From Gammaproteobacteria bacterium UBA7310 (lineage in GTDB: Bacteria > Pseudomonadota > Gammaproteobacteria > Pseudomonadales > Ketobacteraceae), in NCBI GenBank assembly GCA_002471665.1, contig DKQK01000019.1, positions 22,872 to 37,796 of the forward strand: DNA of 14,925 nucleotides, given 5' to 3'. The notes beneath the pieces were generated by a model. The model had not been told where the DNA came from. It searched no databases and saw only the letters and a program-made list of their open reading frames with translations. Positions 6,925-14,160 of the stretch are shown here, piece after piece (position 1 is the stretch's first letter; each line of letters opens with the position of its first letter). A program made the position numbers and the translations under genes.

Positions 6925-8298
6925 TTATTGGTCATGTTCAGCGATAGGGCAGGGAGCACCCGTACCCATGTATTCAGCCAGGTTACGGTGTAAATTGGCG
7001 GTACTGCGTTCCATATAGGGGTTGGGTTTCGGCCCCTTGAAACCCAGGGATTTCATACCCTGTTGAACCGCCGCCATGTTCGAAAAATCCTGCGCCAGAA
7101 CATAACACCAGGCTGCTTCGGTCGGTGGACAATATTCCCACGCCGTGTCCGGTTCTTCACCGGGGGGAAACAGTTCAAAAACAGCTGCCTCGAATATGCA
7201 TTTGTCGGGATCATAGCCATAGGGGCGGGCGCTGTAACACAGTGCATTATTGACTGAGTGCCCAATTTGAAAGTTTGGGAAAACCTGCCATGCAGTACCA
7301 CTTTTAGCTACATGAGCAGGATCCACCGTTGGCCAGATCACACCACGCCGGGCGTCGTCTTTTCGGGCGGACTCTATCCAATGCTTCAACACCTGATCCG
7401 CCGGTGTGCCTGCGGGAAGTTCGTCCTGCAGTCGCATTGCCGCGTTAACCAGGGTTTGTGTGGTGTTGGTGTTGGCTTTCTCCCAGGTATAGGCCTGCAT
7501 TTTTGCGGTAGACAGGCGCGGGTCATCGTTGGTGCCGACACGCAGTTTGGCAGACTGGTTCTCGTCCATGCCTTTCGGACGCTCATAGCCGATATTACTG
7601 TGCTTGCCATGGGCCTTGGCCCAACCACGAAACGCGCCGAACTGATTGAACTCCGGGTGGGTGGTTTGTACGTGATAGGTTTCGTTGAAAGCTTCCAGGG
7701 CCACCTTCCAATTACAGTCGAAGATACCCCATTTACGCCAGCGGAAACGCATATTCTGCAGCTCAAAAGGGTCCAACATGGTGGTAACCGGATGCAGATA
7801 ATCCTGAAGCGGTTCGCAGTCCGGATTCAGGTTAATCCAGATCCAGCCACCCCAGGTATCCACCTTAACGCTACTTAACCCCGTGCATGCGCTATCAAGT
7901 TTGTTTTGCCAGTCTTCTTTATGGGGAACGTGCGTGTTCCGGCCATCCAAATCAAACTTCCAACCATGATACCCGCAGAAGAACTGGCTGCGTTGGCCCT
8001 GCGCATTGCGTGCACCAGCCGGCACATCAACCAGGCGCCGTCCGCGATGAGGGCAGACATTATGGAAGGCCCTGATCTGCTCAGCAGTACGCACCAATAT
8101 GATGGAGTCATCCAGAATCTCGAACGTGATATAACTGCCCACTTCAGTCAGCTCTTCCACCCGACCGGCCTGAAGCCACACTTGGCGCCATAACCTGTCC
8201 CGTTCAGCGCGGGCATAACTCTCTGACACGTAGGCTTCCACCGGAATGGAAACCGGCTCGGTAAGGGTGTCCTCAATATTGGTTATTCTATTTGTCAT
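6925..8298 (-). CDS. Rieske non-haem iron oxygenase, alpha (catalytic) subunit
   Basis: A 457-residue Rieske oxygenase large subunit. The [2Fe-2S] ligands are C82 and H84 (CPHRGR) and C108 and H111 (CGYHGW). The gap between H84 and C108 is 23 residues, longer than the usual 15-17, because of an inserted AGARNAQGQRSQ-type loop. The mononuclear iron site is NETYHVQTTH, with H209 and H214; D404 (AQDFSN) is the likely third ligand. The bridging residue, Asp in naphthalene dioxygenase, is E206 here, as in carnitine/choline-type oxygenases. The start is ATG 8298, because GGAG sits 6 bases upstream; an in-frame ATG at 8304 abuts that GGAG. It is the first gene of the minus-strand operon. No beta subunit, ferredoxin or reductase is nearby, so electrons must come from proteins encoded elsewhere. 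It may mono- or dihydroxylate or O/N-demethylate; the substrate is unknown. Confidence 0.9.
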   Translation of the reverse strand: MTNRITNIEDTLTEPVSIPVEAYVSESYARAERDRLWRQVWLQAGRVEELTEVGSYITFEILDDSIILVRTAEQIRAFHNVCPHRGRRLVDVPAGARNAQGQRSQFFCGYHGWKFDLDGRNTHVPHKEDWQNKLDSACTGLSSVKVDTWGGWIWINLNPDCEPLQDYLHPVTTMLDPFELQNMRFRWRKWGIFDCNWKVALEAFNETYHVQTTHPEFNQFGAFRGWAKAHGKHSNIGYERPKGMDENQSAKLRVGTNDDPRLSTAKMQAYTWEKANTNTTQTLVNAAMRLQDELPAGTPADQVLKHWIESARKDDARRGVIWPTVDPAHVAKSGTAWQVFPNFQIGHSVNNALCYSARPYGYDPDKCIFEAAVFELFPPGEEPDTAWEYCPPTEAAWCYVLAQDFSNMAAVQQGMKSLGFKGPKPNPYMERSTANLHRNLAEYMGTGAPCPIAEHDQ

Positions 8299-8304
8299 TT
8301 TCAT

Positions 8305-8308
8305 CTCC
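8305..8308 (-). promoter_or_regulatory. Ribosome binding site of the Rieske oxygenase gene
   Basis: GGAG on the minus strand lies 6 bases before the ATG at 8298 and directly touches the in-frame ATG at 8304. This spacing selects the second ATG, so the protein begins MTNRITN. Confidence 0.65.
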
Positions 8309-8371
8309 GATGCTGCACTGAATGTTCTATCAAAATGGCGGCCATTCAACGCCAGGGATTTTCACATCAGC

Positions 8372-8400
8372 TTAATATGTCCGGACATAAATAATGTCAT
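8372..8400 (-). promoter_or_regulatory. Predicted sigma70-type promoter of the Rieske/CoA-transferase operon
   Basis: Read on the minus strand, ATGACA (8400-8395; 5 of 6 to TTGACA) is followed by a 17-base spacer and TATTAA (8377-8372; 4 of 6 to TATAAT). Transcription would start near 8365, giving a leader of roughly 67 bases. The 14-bp palindrome at 8376-8389 fills the -10 side of the spacer and overlaps the -10 edge, which suits repression. Predicted by eye only. Confidence 0.5.
8376..8389. promoter_or_regulatory. Operator candidate 1: perfect 14-bp palindrome
   Basis: TATGTCCGGACATA is its own reverse complement over all 14 bases. It lies between the predicted -35 and -10 of the minus-strand operon. 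Dyad sites of this size in the divergent region next to a GntR-family gene are typical targets of such dimeric regulators. The core, TGTCCGGACA, matches operator candidate 2 at 8 of 10 positions. Binding by the adjacent regulator is inferred. Confidence 0.6.
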
Positions 8401-8442
8401 AGGCTGCAAAATATCTCTACATAAACTCTGCATAATTAGAGA

Positions 8443-8472
8443 TTGACTTATAGTTGTATGGACAAATATACT
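8443..8472 (+). promoter_or_regulatory. Predicted sigma70-type promoter of the GntR regulator gene
   Basis: TTGACT (8443-8448; 5 of 6) and TATACT (8467-8472; 5 of 6) are separated by 18 bases. This is the strongest promoter-like sequence seen in the window. Transcription would start near 8479, leaving a leader of about 57 bases before the ATG at 8536. Operator candidate 2 sits entirely within the spacer, implying autoregulation. Confidence 0.65.
8454..8465. promoter_or_regulatory. Operator candidate 2: imperfect palindrome in the regulator's promoter
   Basis: TTGTATGGACAA has inverted arms TTGT and ACAA, and its core TGTATGGACA differs from operator 1 only at two central bases. Its centre is 77 bp from the centre of operator 1, about 7.3 helical turns. 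It lies between the -35 and -10 of the regulator's own promoter. Confidence 0.5.
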
Positions 8473-8535
8473 GACCATAACAGAAACATCCAGACCCAGT
8501 AGCCGGCTGCCTGACAATGGAGCAAAAGCAAACTT

Positions 8536-9294
8536 ATGACCGCAAAGACACCCCAATCCGGTACTAAGAGCGGGCAACCGCTGTATCTACAGGCTGCTCA
8601 GGAACTGAAATCTGAAATTGTGAAAGGCATTTATCCGGTGGGCACGCTGATTCCAACGGAAGACGAATTGTGTAAACGCTTTTCTGTAAGCCGCTATACC
8701 GTGAGGGAAGCCTTAAGAGTCCTGCGGGAAGAAGGGCTTGTATCTTCACGCAGGGGAGCAGGCACCATTGTCGTTCCACCGCGTTCCAGGGAAGCCGATA
8801 TTCATCAGGTGATGTCCATAAACGACCTTATCGCCTTCGGTACAGATACCCGCTTTGCCATTGAGACCATAAAAATGGTGACTATGGATGCCAAGCTGGC
8901 TAAAAAAACCGGGCTAACAGTGGGTGAGGAATGGTTGTACGTTCACGGTTATCGGCGCACCGAGAATGCGGATGAGCCGGTAGGTCAGTCGGAATACTAT
9001 ATCAATAGAGCCTTTGCTACAGTGGGGCGCATTTTGGGTCGCCATGAAGGCCCTATCTTTCCTTTAATCGAGGATATGTTTGGCCAAAACGTTAATGAAG
9101 TACATCAACAGATCGCCGCCACTCTCATTTCGCAGCCACTGGCAGCAGAGCTGAATGTTGATGACGGTACCGCCGCGCTTGAGATCAGACGAACCTACAA
9201 GGCAGCAGACGGATTGATACTGCAGGTCACCATTAACACTCACCCCGCATCGCGCTATCGACATTCCATGACGTTACAGCGATTTCGATCCTGA
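8536..9294 (+). CDS. GntR-family transcriptional regulator, HutC/UTRA type
   Basis: A 252-residue DNA-binding regulator. The winged helix-turn-helix occupies about 15-81: PLYLQAAQELKSEIVKG, then the recognition region FSVSRYTVREALRVLREEGL (49-68) and the wing RRGAGTIVV (72-80). The rest (about 100-250) resembles a UTRA ligand domain, including a Q-S-E-Y-Y-I-N segment and a C-terminal L-E-I-R-R-T-Y strand. HutC-type members are usually repressors released by a pathway metabolite. The gene is divergent from the Rieske operon across 237 bases holding two matching palindromes, so it probably controls that operon and itself. It is followed after 25 bases by the acetoacetyl-CoA synthetase gene, probably in one transcript. 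Shine-Dalgarno support is weak: GGAG at 8519-8522 with a 13-base spacer. The effector, perhaps an acid or acyl-CoA of the pathway, is unknown. Confidence 0.92.
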   Translation: MTAKTPQSGTKSGQPLYLQAAQELKSEIVKGIYPVGTLIPTEDELCKRFSVSRYTVREALRVLREEGLVSSRRGAGTIVVPPRSREADIHQVMSINDLIAFGTDTRFAIETIKMVTMDAKLAKKTGLTVGEEWLYVHGYRRTENADEPVGQSEYYINRAFATVGRILGRHEGPIFPLIEDMFGQNVNEVHQQIAATLISQPLAAELNVDDGTAALEIRRTYKAADGLILQVTINTHPASRYRHSMTLQRFRS

Positions 9295-9319
9295 AAATCG
9301 CCTTTATTCATAGATAACC

Positions 9320-11302
9320 ATGACAAGCAAAAATATGAAACAACCCCTATGGACACCATCACCAGAGCGAATCCAAAGCACACAGCTGCATCGATTTATG
9401 GAGGAGGTGGGTACAGACAATTCCCTTTCATTCCAAGGTTATGACGAATTCTGGGATTGGTCCATTGAGAATCTGGAACCATTCTGGCGCAAGGTGTGGA
9501 ATTTTTGTGGTGTACTGGGTGATGGCGCAGAGCCGGTGTTGCGTAACGAAGGGGACTTGTTTAACAGTGAGTTTTTTCCCGCCGCCAGTTTAAACTATGC
9601 AGAAAACCTGCTGGCTGGCCTGAAGCAGGATCCAGCCATCATTTTTTGTCACGAGAATGGCGGTCGTTCTGAACTGCCCCCACAGTCTTTACGTGACCAG
9701 GTCTCCCAGCTGCAGCAGGCTTTAGCAGCACTGGGGGTAGGGCCCGGAGACCGGGTGGCAGCGTATCTGCCAAATATTCCGGAAACGGTAGTGGCTATGC
9801 TGGCGACCACCTCCCTGGGAGCGGTGTGGTCATCCTGTTCACCGGATTTTGGTGTCAGTGGGCTCAAGGATCGCTTCGGACAAATTGAACCCAAAGTGCT
9901 GTTCACGGCGGACGGCTATCAATACAACGGCAAGTCATATAATTCTATTGACACCATTGCGGAATTGGCCGCGGATTTGGAATGTGTTGAGGCGATCATC
10001 GTCATTCCGTTTTTGAACCGGAATCCGTCACTGGATGGTCTGGATCAACGGGGCGTCGATATCCGTGATTTATGCGCGCAATACACAGCATGCGAACTTA
10101 CCTTTACCCGCGTTAACTTTCGCGATCCGCTGTTCATTTTGTTTTCTTCCGGTACCACAGGGTTGCCAAAATGTTTTGTCCATTCGGTGGGTGGCACGCT
10201 GCTGCACCATTTGAAGGAGCATCAACTTCAGTGCGACATTAAAGCAGGTGATCGCCTACTGTATTTTACAACCTGCGGTTGGGCAATGTGGAATTGGCTG
10301 GTATCAGCGCTGGCATCCGGCGCCTCTCTGGTGCTCTATGATGGTTCACCGACGTTTCCCACCATCAAGTGTCTACCTGACATCGTTTCTGCTGAAGCGG
10401 TCACTCATTTCGGCACCTCAGCCAAATACATCGATTTGTGCAACAAAAAAAACCTAAGGCCAATAGAACAATATGACTTTGGTAGCCTGAGAACCATTCT
10501 TTCTACGGGATCGCCGCTCTCCGCTGACGGATTTCAATATATATATGGAAACTGGAAGCAAGATGTTTGTCTTTCTTCTATATCCGGTGGCACCGATATC
10601 ATTGGTTGTTTCGTCGGGGGAAACCCCATTGGACCGGTTTATGCCGGCCAATGCCAGAAGCGCCACCTAGCCATGGATGTTCAGGTCTTTGATCATGAGG
10701 GGCGAAGCATTACAGGCGAAGCCGGAGAACTTGTCTGTTTGTCTCCCCACCCGGGAATGCCGCTTGGATTTCTGAATGACCCTGATCGCCAGCGTTACTA
10801 CACTGCGTATTTTGCCCGTTATGAAAATATATGGTGTCACAGTGACTGGGTTGAAATGACGCCTGAGGGTGGAATGATATTCTATGGCCGCTCCGATGCC
10901 ACTTTGAATCCGGGTGGCGTACGCATTGGTACTGCGGAAATCTACCGCCAGGTGGAAAGCATCGATGAGATTCTGGAAGCTGTTGTGGTCGGGCAGAATT
11001 GGGATAACGACGTCAGGGTGATTTTGTTCGTACGCTTAATGAGTGGAGTAAACCTTACTGAATCATTAATCCAGCGTATCAAATCCCACATCAGGGTGAA
11101 GGCAACACCTCGTCATGTGCCCGCTATCATTCTATCCGTTCCGGATATACCACGTACACATTCGGGGAAGATAAGCGAATTGGCGGTTCGAGATGTGATC
11201 CATGGCAGCCCCGTCAAAAACAAGGATTCGTTATCCAATCCAGCGGCCCTCAAGTATTTTGAATGCCTGGAGGAATTGGGAGGCAGGCCGGTGCAGGCCT
11301 GA
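9320..11302 (+). CDS. Acetoacetyl-CoA synthetase (acetoacetate-CoA ligase)
   Basis: A 660-residue acyl-adenylate-forming ligase of the length and N-terminal layout of acetoacetyl-CoA synthetases (LWTPSPERI at 10-18, a PAASLNYAENLL-type acetyl-CoA-synthetase-like N-terminus at 87-98). The ATP-binding motif is SSGTTGLPK (276-284), followed by the family-typical VHSVGG (287-292) and TTCGWAMWNW (317-326). Conserved YGRSDATLNPGGVRIGTAEIY-like C-terminal features begin at about 522. The catalytic lysine is K617 in THSGKISE. It would turn acetoacetate, or a related 3-oxo acid, plus ATP and CoA into the CoA ester, which thiolase can then cleave. No clear Shine-Dalgarno sequence precedes ATG 9320, and an in-frame ATG at 9335 is an alternative. 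The gene follows the regulator closely, suggesting a pathway that releases a free 3-oxo acid. aacS is the usual family symbol, but substrate specificity is untested here. Confidence 0.88.
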   Translation: MTSKNMKQPLWTPSPERIQSTQLHRFMEEVGTDNSLSFQGYDEFWDWSIENLEPFWRKVWNFCGVLGDGAEPVLRNEGDLFNSEFFPAASLNYAENLLAGLKQDPAIIFCHENGGRSELPPQSLRDQVSQLQQALAALGVGPGDRVAAYLPNIPETVVAMLATTSLGAVWSSCSPDFGVSGLKDRFGQIEPKVLFTADGYQYNGKSYNSIDTIAELAADLECVEAIIVIPFLNRNPSLDGLDQRGVDIRDLCAQYTACELTFTRVNFRDPLFILFSSGTTGLPKCFVHSVGGTLLHHLKEHQLQCDIKAGDRLLYFTTCGWAMWNWLVSALASGASLVLYDGSPTFPTIKCLPDIVSAEAVTHFGTSAKYIDLCNKKNLRPIEQYDFGSLRTILSTGSPLSADGFQYIYGNWKQDVCLSSISGGTDIIGCFVGGNPIGPVYAGQCQKRHLAMDVQVFDHEGRSITGEAGELVCLSPHPGMPLGFLNDPDRQRYYTAYFARYENIWCHSDWVEMTPEGGMIFYGRSDATLNPGGVRIGTAEIYRQVESIDEILEAVVVGQNWDNDVRVILFVRLMSGVNLTESLIQRIKSHIRVKATPRHVPAIILSVPDIPRTHSGKISELAVRDVIHGSPVKNKDSLSNPAALKYFECLEELGGRPVQA

Positions 11303-11307
11303 TACAA

Positions 11308-12312
11308 ATGCAGGCGATCAACCCGGATAAACCTGTTCTGGTGGCGGGTGCGAGTGGATTTGTGGGTAGCCATACAGTGCAGGCACTGGTCGCCCAGGGG
11401 CGCCGGGTCCGGGTGCTGCTCAGAAAATCAAGTAGCCGTAAAGCGATTGCGCATCTTCCTGTAGAGGTATTCACAGGGGATGTGCTGAATCCTGAATCCC
11501 TGCGTATCGCCATGCAAGGGTGTGAGACAGTATTCTACAGTGTCGTCGATCCCCGTTTTTGGTTGACTGACTCTGCGCCCCTGTATCGCAACAACGTGGA
11601 CGGCCTGATCAACGCCATGGATGTTGCGCTTGAATGCAGGATCAAGCGCTTTGTGTTTACCAGCACAATGGGCACGCTGGGTTTTAATCCAAATGGACCC
11701 GTGACGGAAGCAACGCCATTCAACTGGCACTCAAAAGCGCCACCCTATATTCTGGCTCGCTTGCTGGCCGAACACAGCTTACTGCAATATTGCGACAAAA
11801 AGGGGCTGCCCGGCATCGCTTTATGCATTGCCAACACCTATGGACCGGTTGACCATCAGCCAACACCGCACGGCAAGATGCTATGGGATGTGGCACGTGG
11901 ACACGTACGCTTCACCATTCAAGCCAGTGCCCCCACTGTGGATATTCGTGATGTGGCGCAAGCTGCATTAGCAGCAGAGAGACTTGGCAGAGCAGGGGAG
12001 CGCTACATCATTGCCAACGAATTCATCAGGAATCGCGATTTCTACAATCTGGCGGCTGCTGCTGGCGGTAGCAAGCCGGTTATGGTGGTACCCAGATCGG
12101 TTGCCTACGTCGTTGCCTGGATTGCAGAAAATATAATGAAACTGACAGGGCGCAAGGACTACCTGATCAGCACTGATTCGGTCTTTCTCTCCAATGCATT
12201 TCAACAGCTTGATAACAGTAAAGCGCGCAGGGAGCTGCAATGGAATCCCCGGCCGATCAGAGAAACCATTAAAGATGCTGTTCAGTGGTACGCCAATAAC
12301 AATGCGGGCTAA
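11308..12312 (+). CDS. Extended short-chain dehydrogenase: NAD-dependent epimerase / 3-beta-HSD / dihydroflavonol-reductase-like
   Basis: A 334-residue Rossmann-fold oxidoreductase. The nucleotide motif is VAGASGFVGSH near residues 12-22, and Arg/Lys residues after the second strand (VLLRKSSSRK) suggest NADP(H). FVFTSTMGTLG supplies the catalytic Ser/Thr region. The expected YxxxK is Y147-I-L-A-R151, so the lysine is replaced by arginine; the following A-E of the family (YxxSKxxAE) is intact, so the alignment is firm. ATG 11308 lies 5 bases after the synthetase stop, with AGG at about 11296-11298; an in-frame ATG at 11263 inside the synthetase gene is less likely. It is the third gene of the plus-strand unit. 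A role in reducing a ketone or oxidising a hydroxyl on the pathway substrate is reasonable, but the substrate is not evident. Confidence 0.82.
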   Translation: MQAINPDKPVLVAGASGFVGSHTVQALVAQGRRVRVLLRKSSSRKAIAHLPVEVFTGDVLNPESLRIAMQGCETVFYSVVDPRFWLTDSAPLYRNNVDGLINAMDVALECRIKRFVFTSTMGTLGFNPNGPVTEATPFNWHSKAPPYILARLLAEHSLLQYCDKKGLPGIALCIANTYGPVDHQPTPHGKMLWDVARGHVRFTIQASAPTVDIRDVAQAALAAERLGRAGERYIIANEFIRNRDFYNLAAAAGGSKPVMVVPRSVAYVVAWIAENIMKLTGRKDYLISTDSVFLSNAFQQLDNSKARRELQWNPRPIRETIKDAVQWYANNNAG

Positions 12313-12344
12313 CCAGGCGAACACTCAGTACAACGGTTGAATGA

Positions 12345-13319
12345 CTACATTATATCGTGCAAGCGGCCCTGTATTATGGTGCGGGCTTCACGGATTATTC
12401 GGGTAATCAGTTCATCCACTGTGGGAATATCGTTGATCAGCCCCTGAACCTGTCCCGCCCAGATCAACCCGGCATCCACATCTCCGGTTTCCAGTGCTTT
12501 TCTACCATCCGCACCCTTAACCAGATGGTGAATATTCTCGAATCGGGCGTCCGGATTCTTCAGGATCTCAACCACCTGATCGGATACGCTGTTCTTGCTC
12601 ACTCGACCGGTATTGCGCAGGGAACGGAATATCAGGTTGGTATCCCGTTCATCGTGTTCAACCAGAAGCTGTTTGATGCGCTCATGGATCGGCGCTTCCA
12701 GGGTGGCACAAAAACGCGTTCCCATGTTGATACCATCTGCACCCAGGGCCAGTGCAGCCACCAAACCTCGCCCATCACCAAAGCCACCGGAAGCAAGCAT
12801 GGGAATTTTTACTTTATCGGCAGCGGCGGGAATCAGGATCAATCCGGGGATATCATCCTCTCCGGGATGGCCGGCGCATTCAAAACCATCAATGGAAATC
12901 GCGTCCACACCCATTCGCTCGGCGGATAAGGCATGACGAACCGCAGTGCATTTATGTATAACCCTGACGCCATGGGCTTTAAAATCCTCCACGTGTTCCC
13001 GGGGATTGTGTCCGGCAGTCTCGACAATTTTGATTCCGCTATCGATGATTGCTTTGCGATATTCCGCATAGGGGGGAGGGGTTACCGAGGGCAAGATTGT
13101 CAGATTCACCCCAAAGGGTTTGTCCGTCATCGATCGGCAACGATCGATTTCCCGACGTAGGTCATCAGGGGTTGGCTGGGTCAGGGCAGTCAGGATCCCC
13201 AACCCTCCCGCATTGGACACTGCGGCGGCCAGTTCTGCCCGTCCCACCCACATCATGCCGCCTTGCACTATCGGGTACTGGATATCCAATAAATCTGTGA
13301 TACGCGTACTAAATTTCAT
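12345..13319 (-). CDS. Nitronate monooxygenase / 2-nitropropane dioxygenase-family FMN protein
   Basis: A 324-residue FMN-dependent TIM-barrel protein of the nitronate monooxygenase/FabK superfamily. Seen: YPIVQGGMMWVG (15-26) near the flavin site, SNAGGLGIL (35-43), the family histidine H151 in GFECAGHPGEDD (145-156), and the phosphate-binding ASGGFGDGRG (176-185) with GADGINMGTRF (193-203). In catabolic clusters, members of this family often reduce or oxidise CoA intermediates rather than nitronates; IpdC of bacterial steroid C/D-ring degradation is one example. The thiolase and HSD10-like dehydrogenase upstream in the same operon favour such a role (inference). It ends 32 bases from the convergent epimerase gene, with no clear hairpin between. 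A purine-rich GGAA lies about 9 bases before the ATG at 13319. Confidence 0.87.
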   Translation of the reverse strand: MKFSTRITDLLDIQYPIVQGGMMWVGRAELAAAVSNAGGLGILTALTQPTPDDLRREIDRCRSMTDKPFGVNLTILPSVTPPPYAEYRKAIIDSGIKIVETAGHNPREHVEDFKAHGVRVIHKCTAVRHALSAERMGVDAISIDGFECAGHPGEDDIPGLILIPAAADKVKIPMLASGGFGDGRGLVAALALGADGINMGTRFCATLEAPIHERIKQLLVEHDERDTNLIFRSLRNTGRVSKNSVSDQVVEILKNPDARFENIHHLVKGADGRKALETGDVDAGLIWAGQVQGLINDIPTVDELITRIIREARTIIQGRLHDIM

Positions 13320-13355
13320 CTTGTGGCTTTCCGTTATGGTGTTTTCGGTTTCTGG

Positions 13356-14120
13356 TCATCGTGGAGGCATGCGAATCGCACCATCCAGGCGTACCACATC
13401 CCCGTTTAGCATAGGATTGGCGATGATACTCTGCACCATCAGCGCGTATTCTTCGGGCTGCCCCAGTCGATTCGGGAATGGCACCTGCTCACCTAATGCA
13501 TCCTGCACTTTCTGCGGCATACCCGCCATCATCGGCGTGTAGAAAATACCCGGTGCAATTGCCATCACCCGAATTCCGTACTGCGCCAGGTCACGGGCAA
13601 TGGGTAAAGTCATGCCTACGATACCACCCTTGGAGGCAGAGTAGGCCGCCTGACCGATCTGGCCCTCAAAAGCCGCAACACTGGCCGTATTGACAATGAC
13701 TCCCCGTTCTTCGCCAATGGGGTCAGCCGTGGATAAGCGCGCTGCAAAATGCGCGATAACCGTAAACGTACCGATCAGGTTGATCTCAATGGTTTTGCGG
13801 AACTGTTCTAGCGGGTGGGGTGTATTTCCTTTGCCGACCGTTTTGGCACCGGTTGCAATGCCAGCACAACTCACCAGTATTCGGGCGATGCCATTCTCCA
13901 CTTCCGCTTCGGCTACGGCCAGCCGGACGCTTTCTTCATTGGTAACGTCGACCTTGAAAAAGGTACCACCTATTTCCTCTGCCTGGGCCATACCACCTGC
14001 TTCATTCATATCGAAGATGGCAACTTTCGCGCCAGCCTCTGCCAGCATCCGGGCTGTGGCTGCTCCCAATCCGGATGCACCGCCAGTGACAATAGCTGCT
14101 ATACCGTTAATCTCTTTCAT
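13356..14120 (-). CDS. Short-chain dehydrogenase, HSD10-like (3-hydroxyacyl-CoA / 3-hydroxy-2-methylacyl-CoA dehydrogenase)
   Basis: A 254-residue classical SDR. The nucleotide motif is TGGASGLG (12-19); D37 at the end of the second strand favours NAD(H). The catalytic set is N114, S147, Y160 and K164 (YSASK). The C-terminal features APGIFYTPM (189-197), VPFPNRLGQPEEYA (213-226) and NPMLNGDVVRLDGA (235-248) are characteristic of the HSD17B10 group. That group oxidises 3-hydroxyacyl-CoA esters, including 2-methyl-branched ones, and some hydroxysteroids. AGAGG stands about 7 bases before the ATG at 14120. It sits between the thiolase (40 bases upstream) and the flavoprotein (36 bases downstream) in one minus-strand operon. 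That context fits oxidation of a 3-hydroxyacyl-CoA to the 3-oxoacyl-CoA for thiolysis. Confidence 0.9.
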   Translation of the reverse strand: MKEINGIAAIVTGGASGLGAATARMLAEAGAKVAIFDMNEAGGMAQAEEIGGTFFKVDVTNEESVRLAVAEAEVENGIARILVSCAGIATGAKTVGKGNTPHPLEQFRKTIEINLIGTFTVIAHFAARLSTADPIGEERGVIVNTASVAAFEGQIGQAAYSASKGGIVGMTLPIARDLAQYGIRVMAIAPGIFYTPMMAGMPQKVQDALGEQVPFPNRLGQPEEYALMVQSIIANPMLNGDVVRLDGAIRMPPR

Positions 14121-14160
14121 TGTAAAACCTCTTTCATTCTTGCTGGATCAGGTGCACCGA

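Noticed and set aside
8299..8535. A small protein gene in the divergent intergenic region (open frame about 8246-8446)
   Set aside because: It overlaps the Rieske gene start antisense and the palindromic control region, and shows no ribosome binding site or recognisable protein features.
9280..9300. Inverted repeat CGATTT...AAATCG at the end of the regulator gene as an attenuator or terminator
   Set aside because: It is a short AT-rich stem lying largely in coding sequence, with no U-tract after it.
12313..12344. Terminator between the convergent epimerase and NMO-family genes
   Set aside because: No convincing stem-loop with a T-tract is visible in the 32-base gap.
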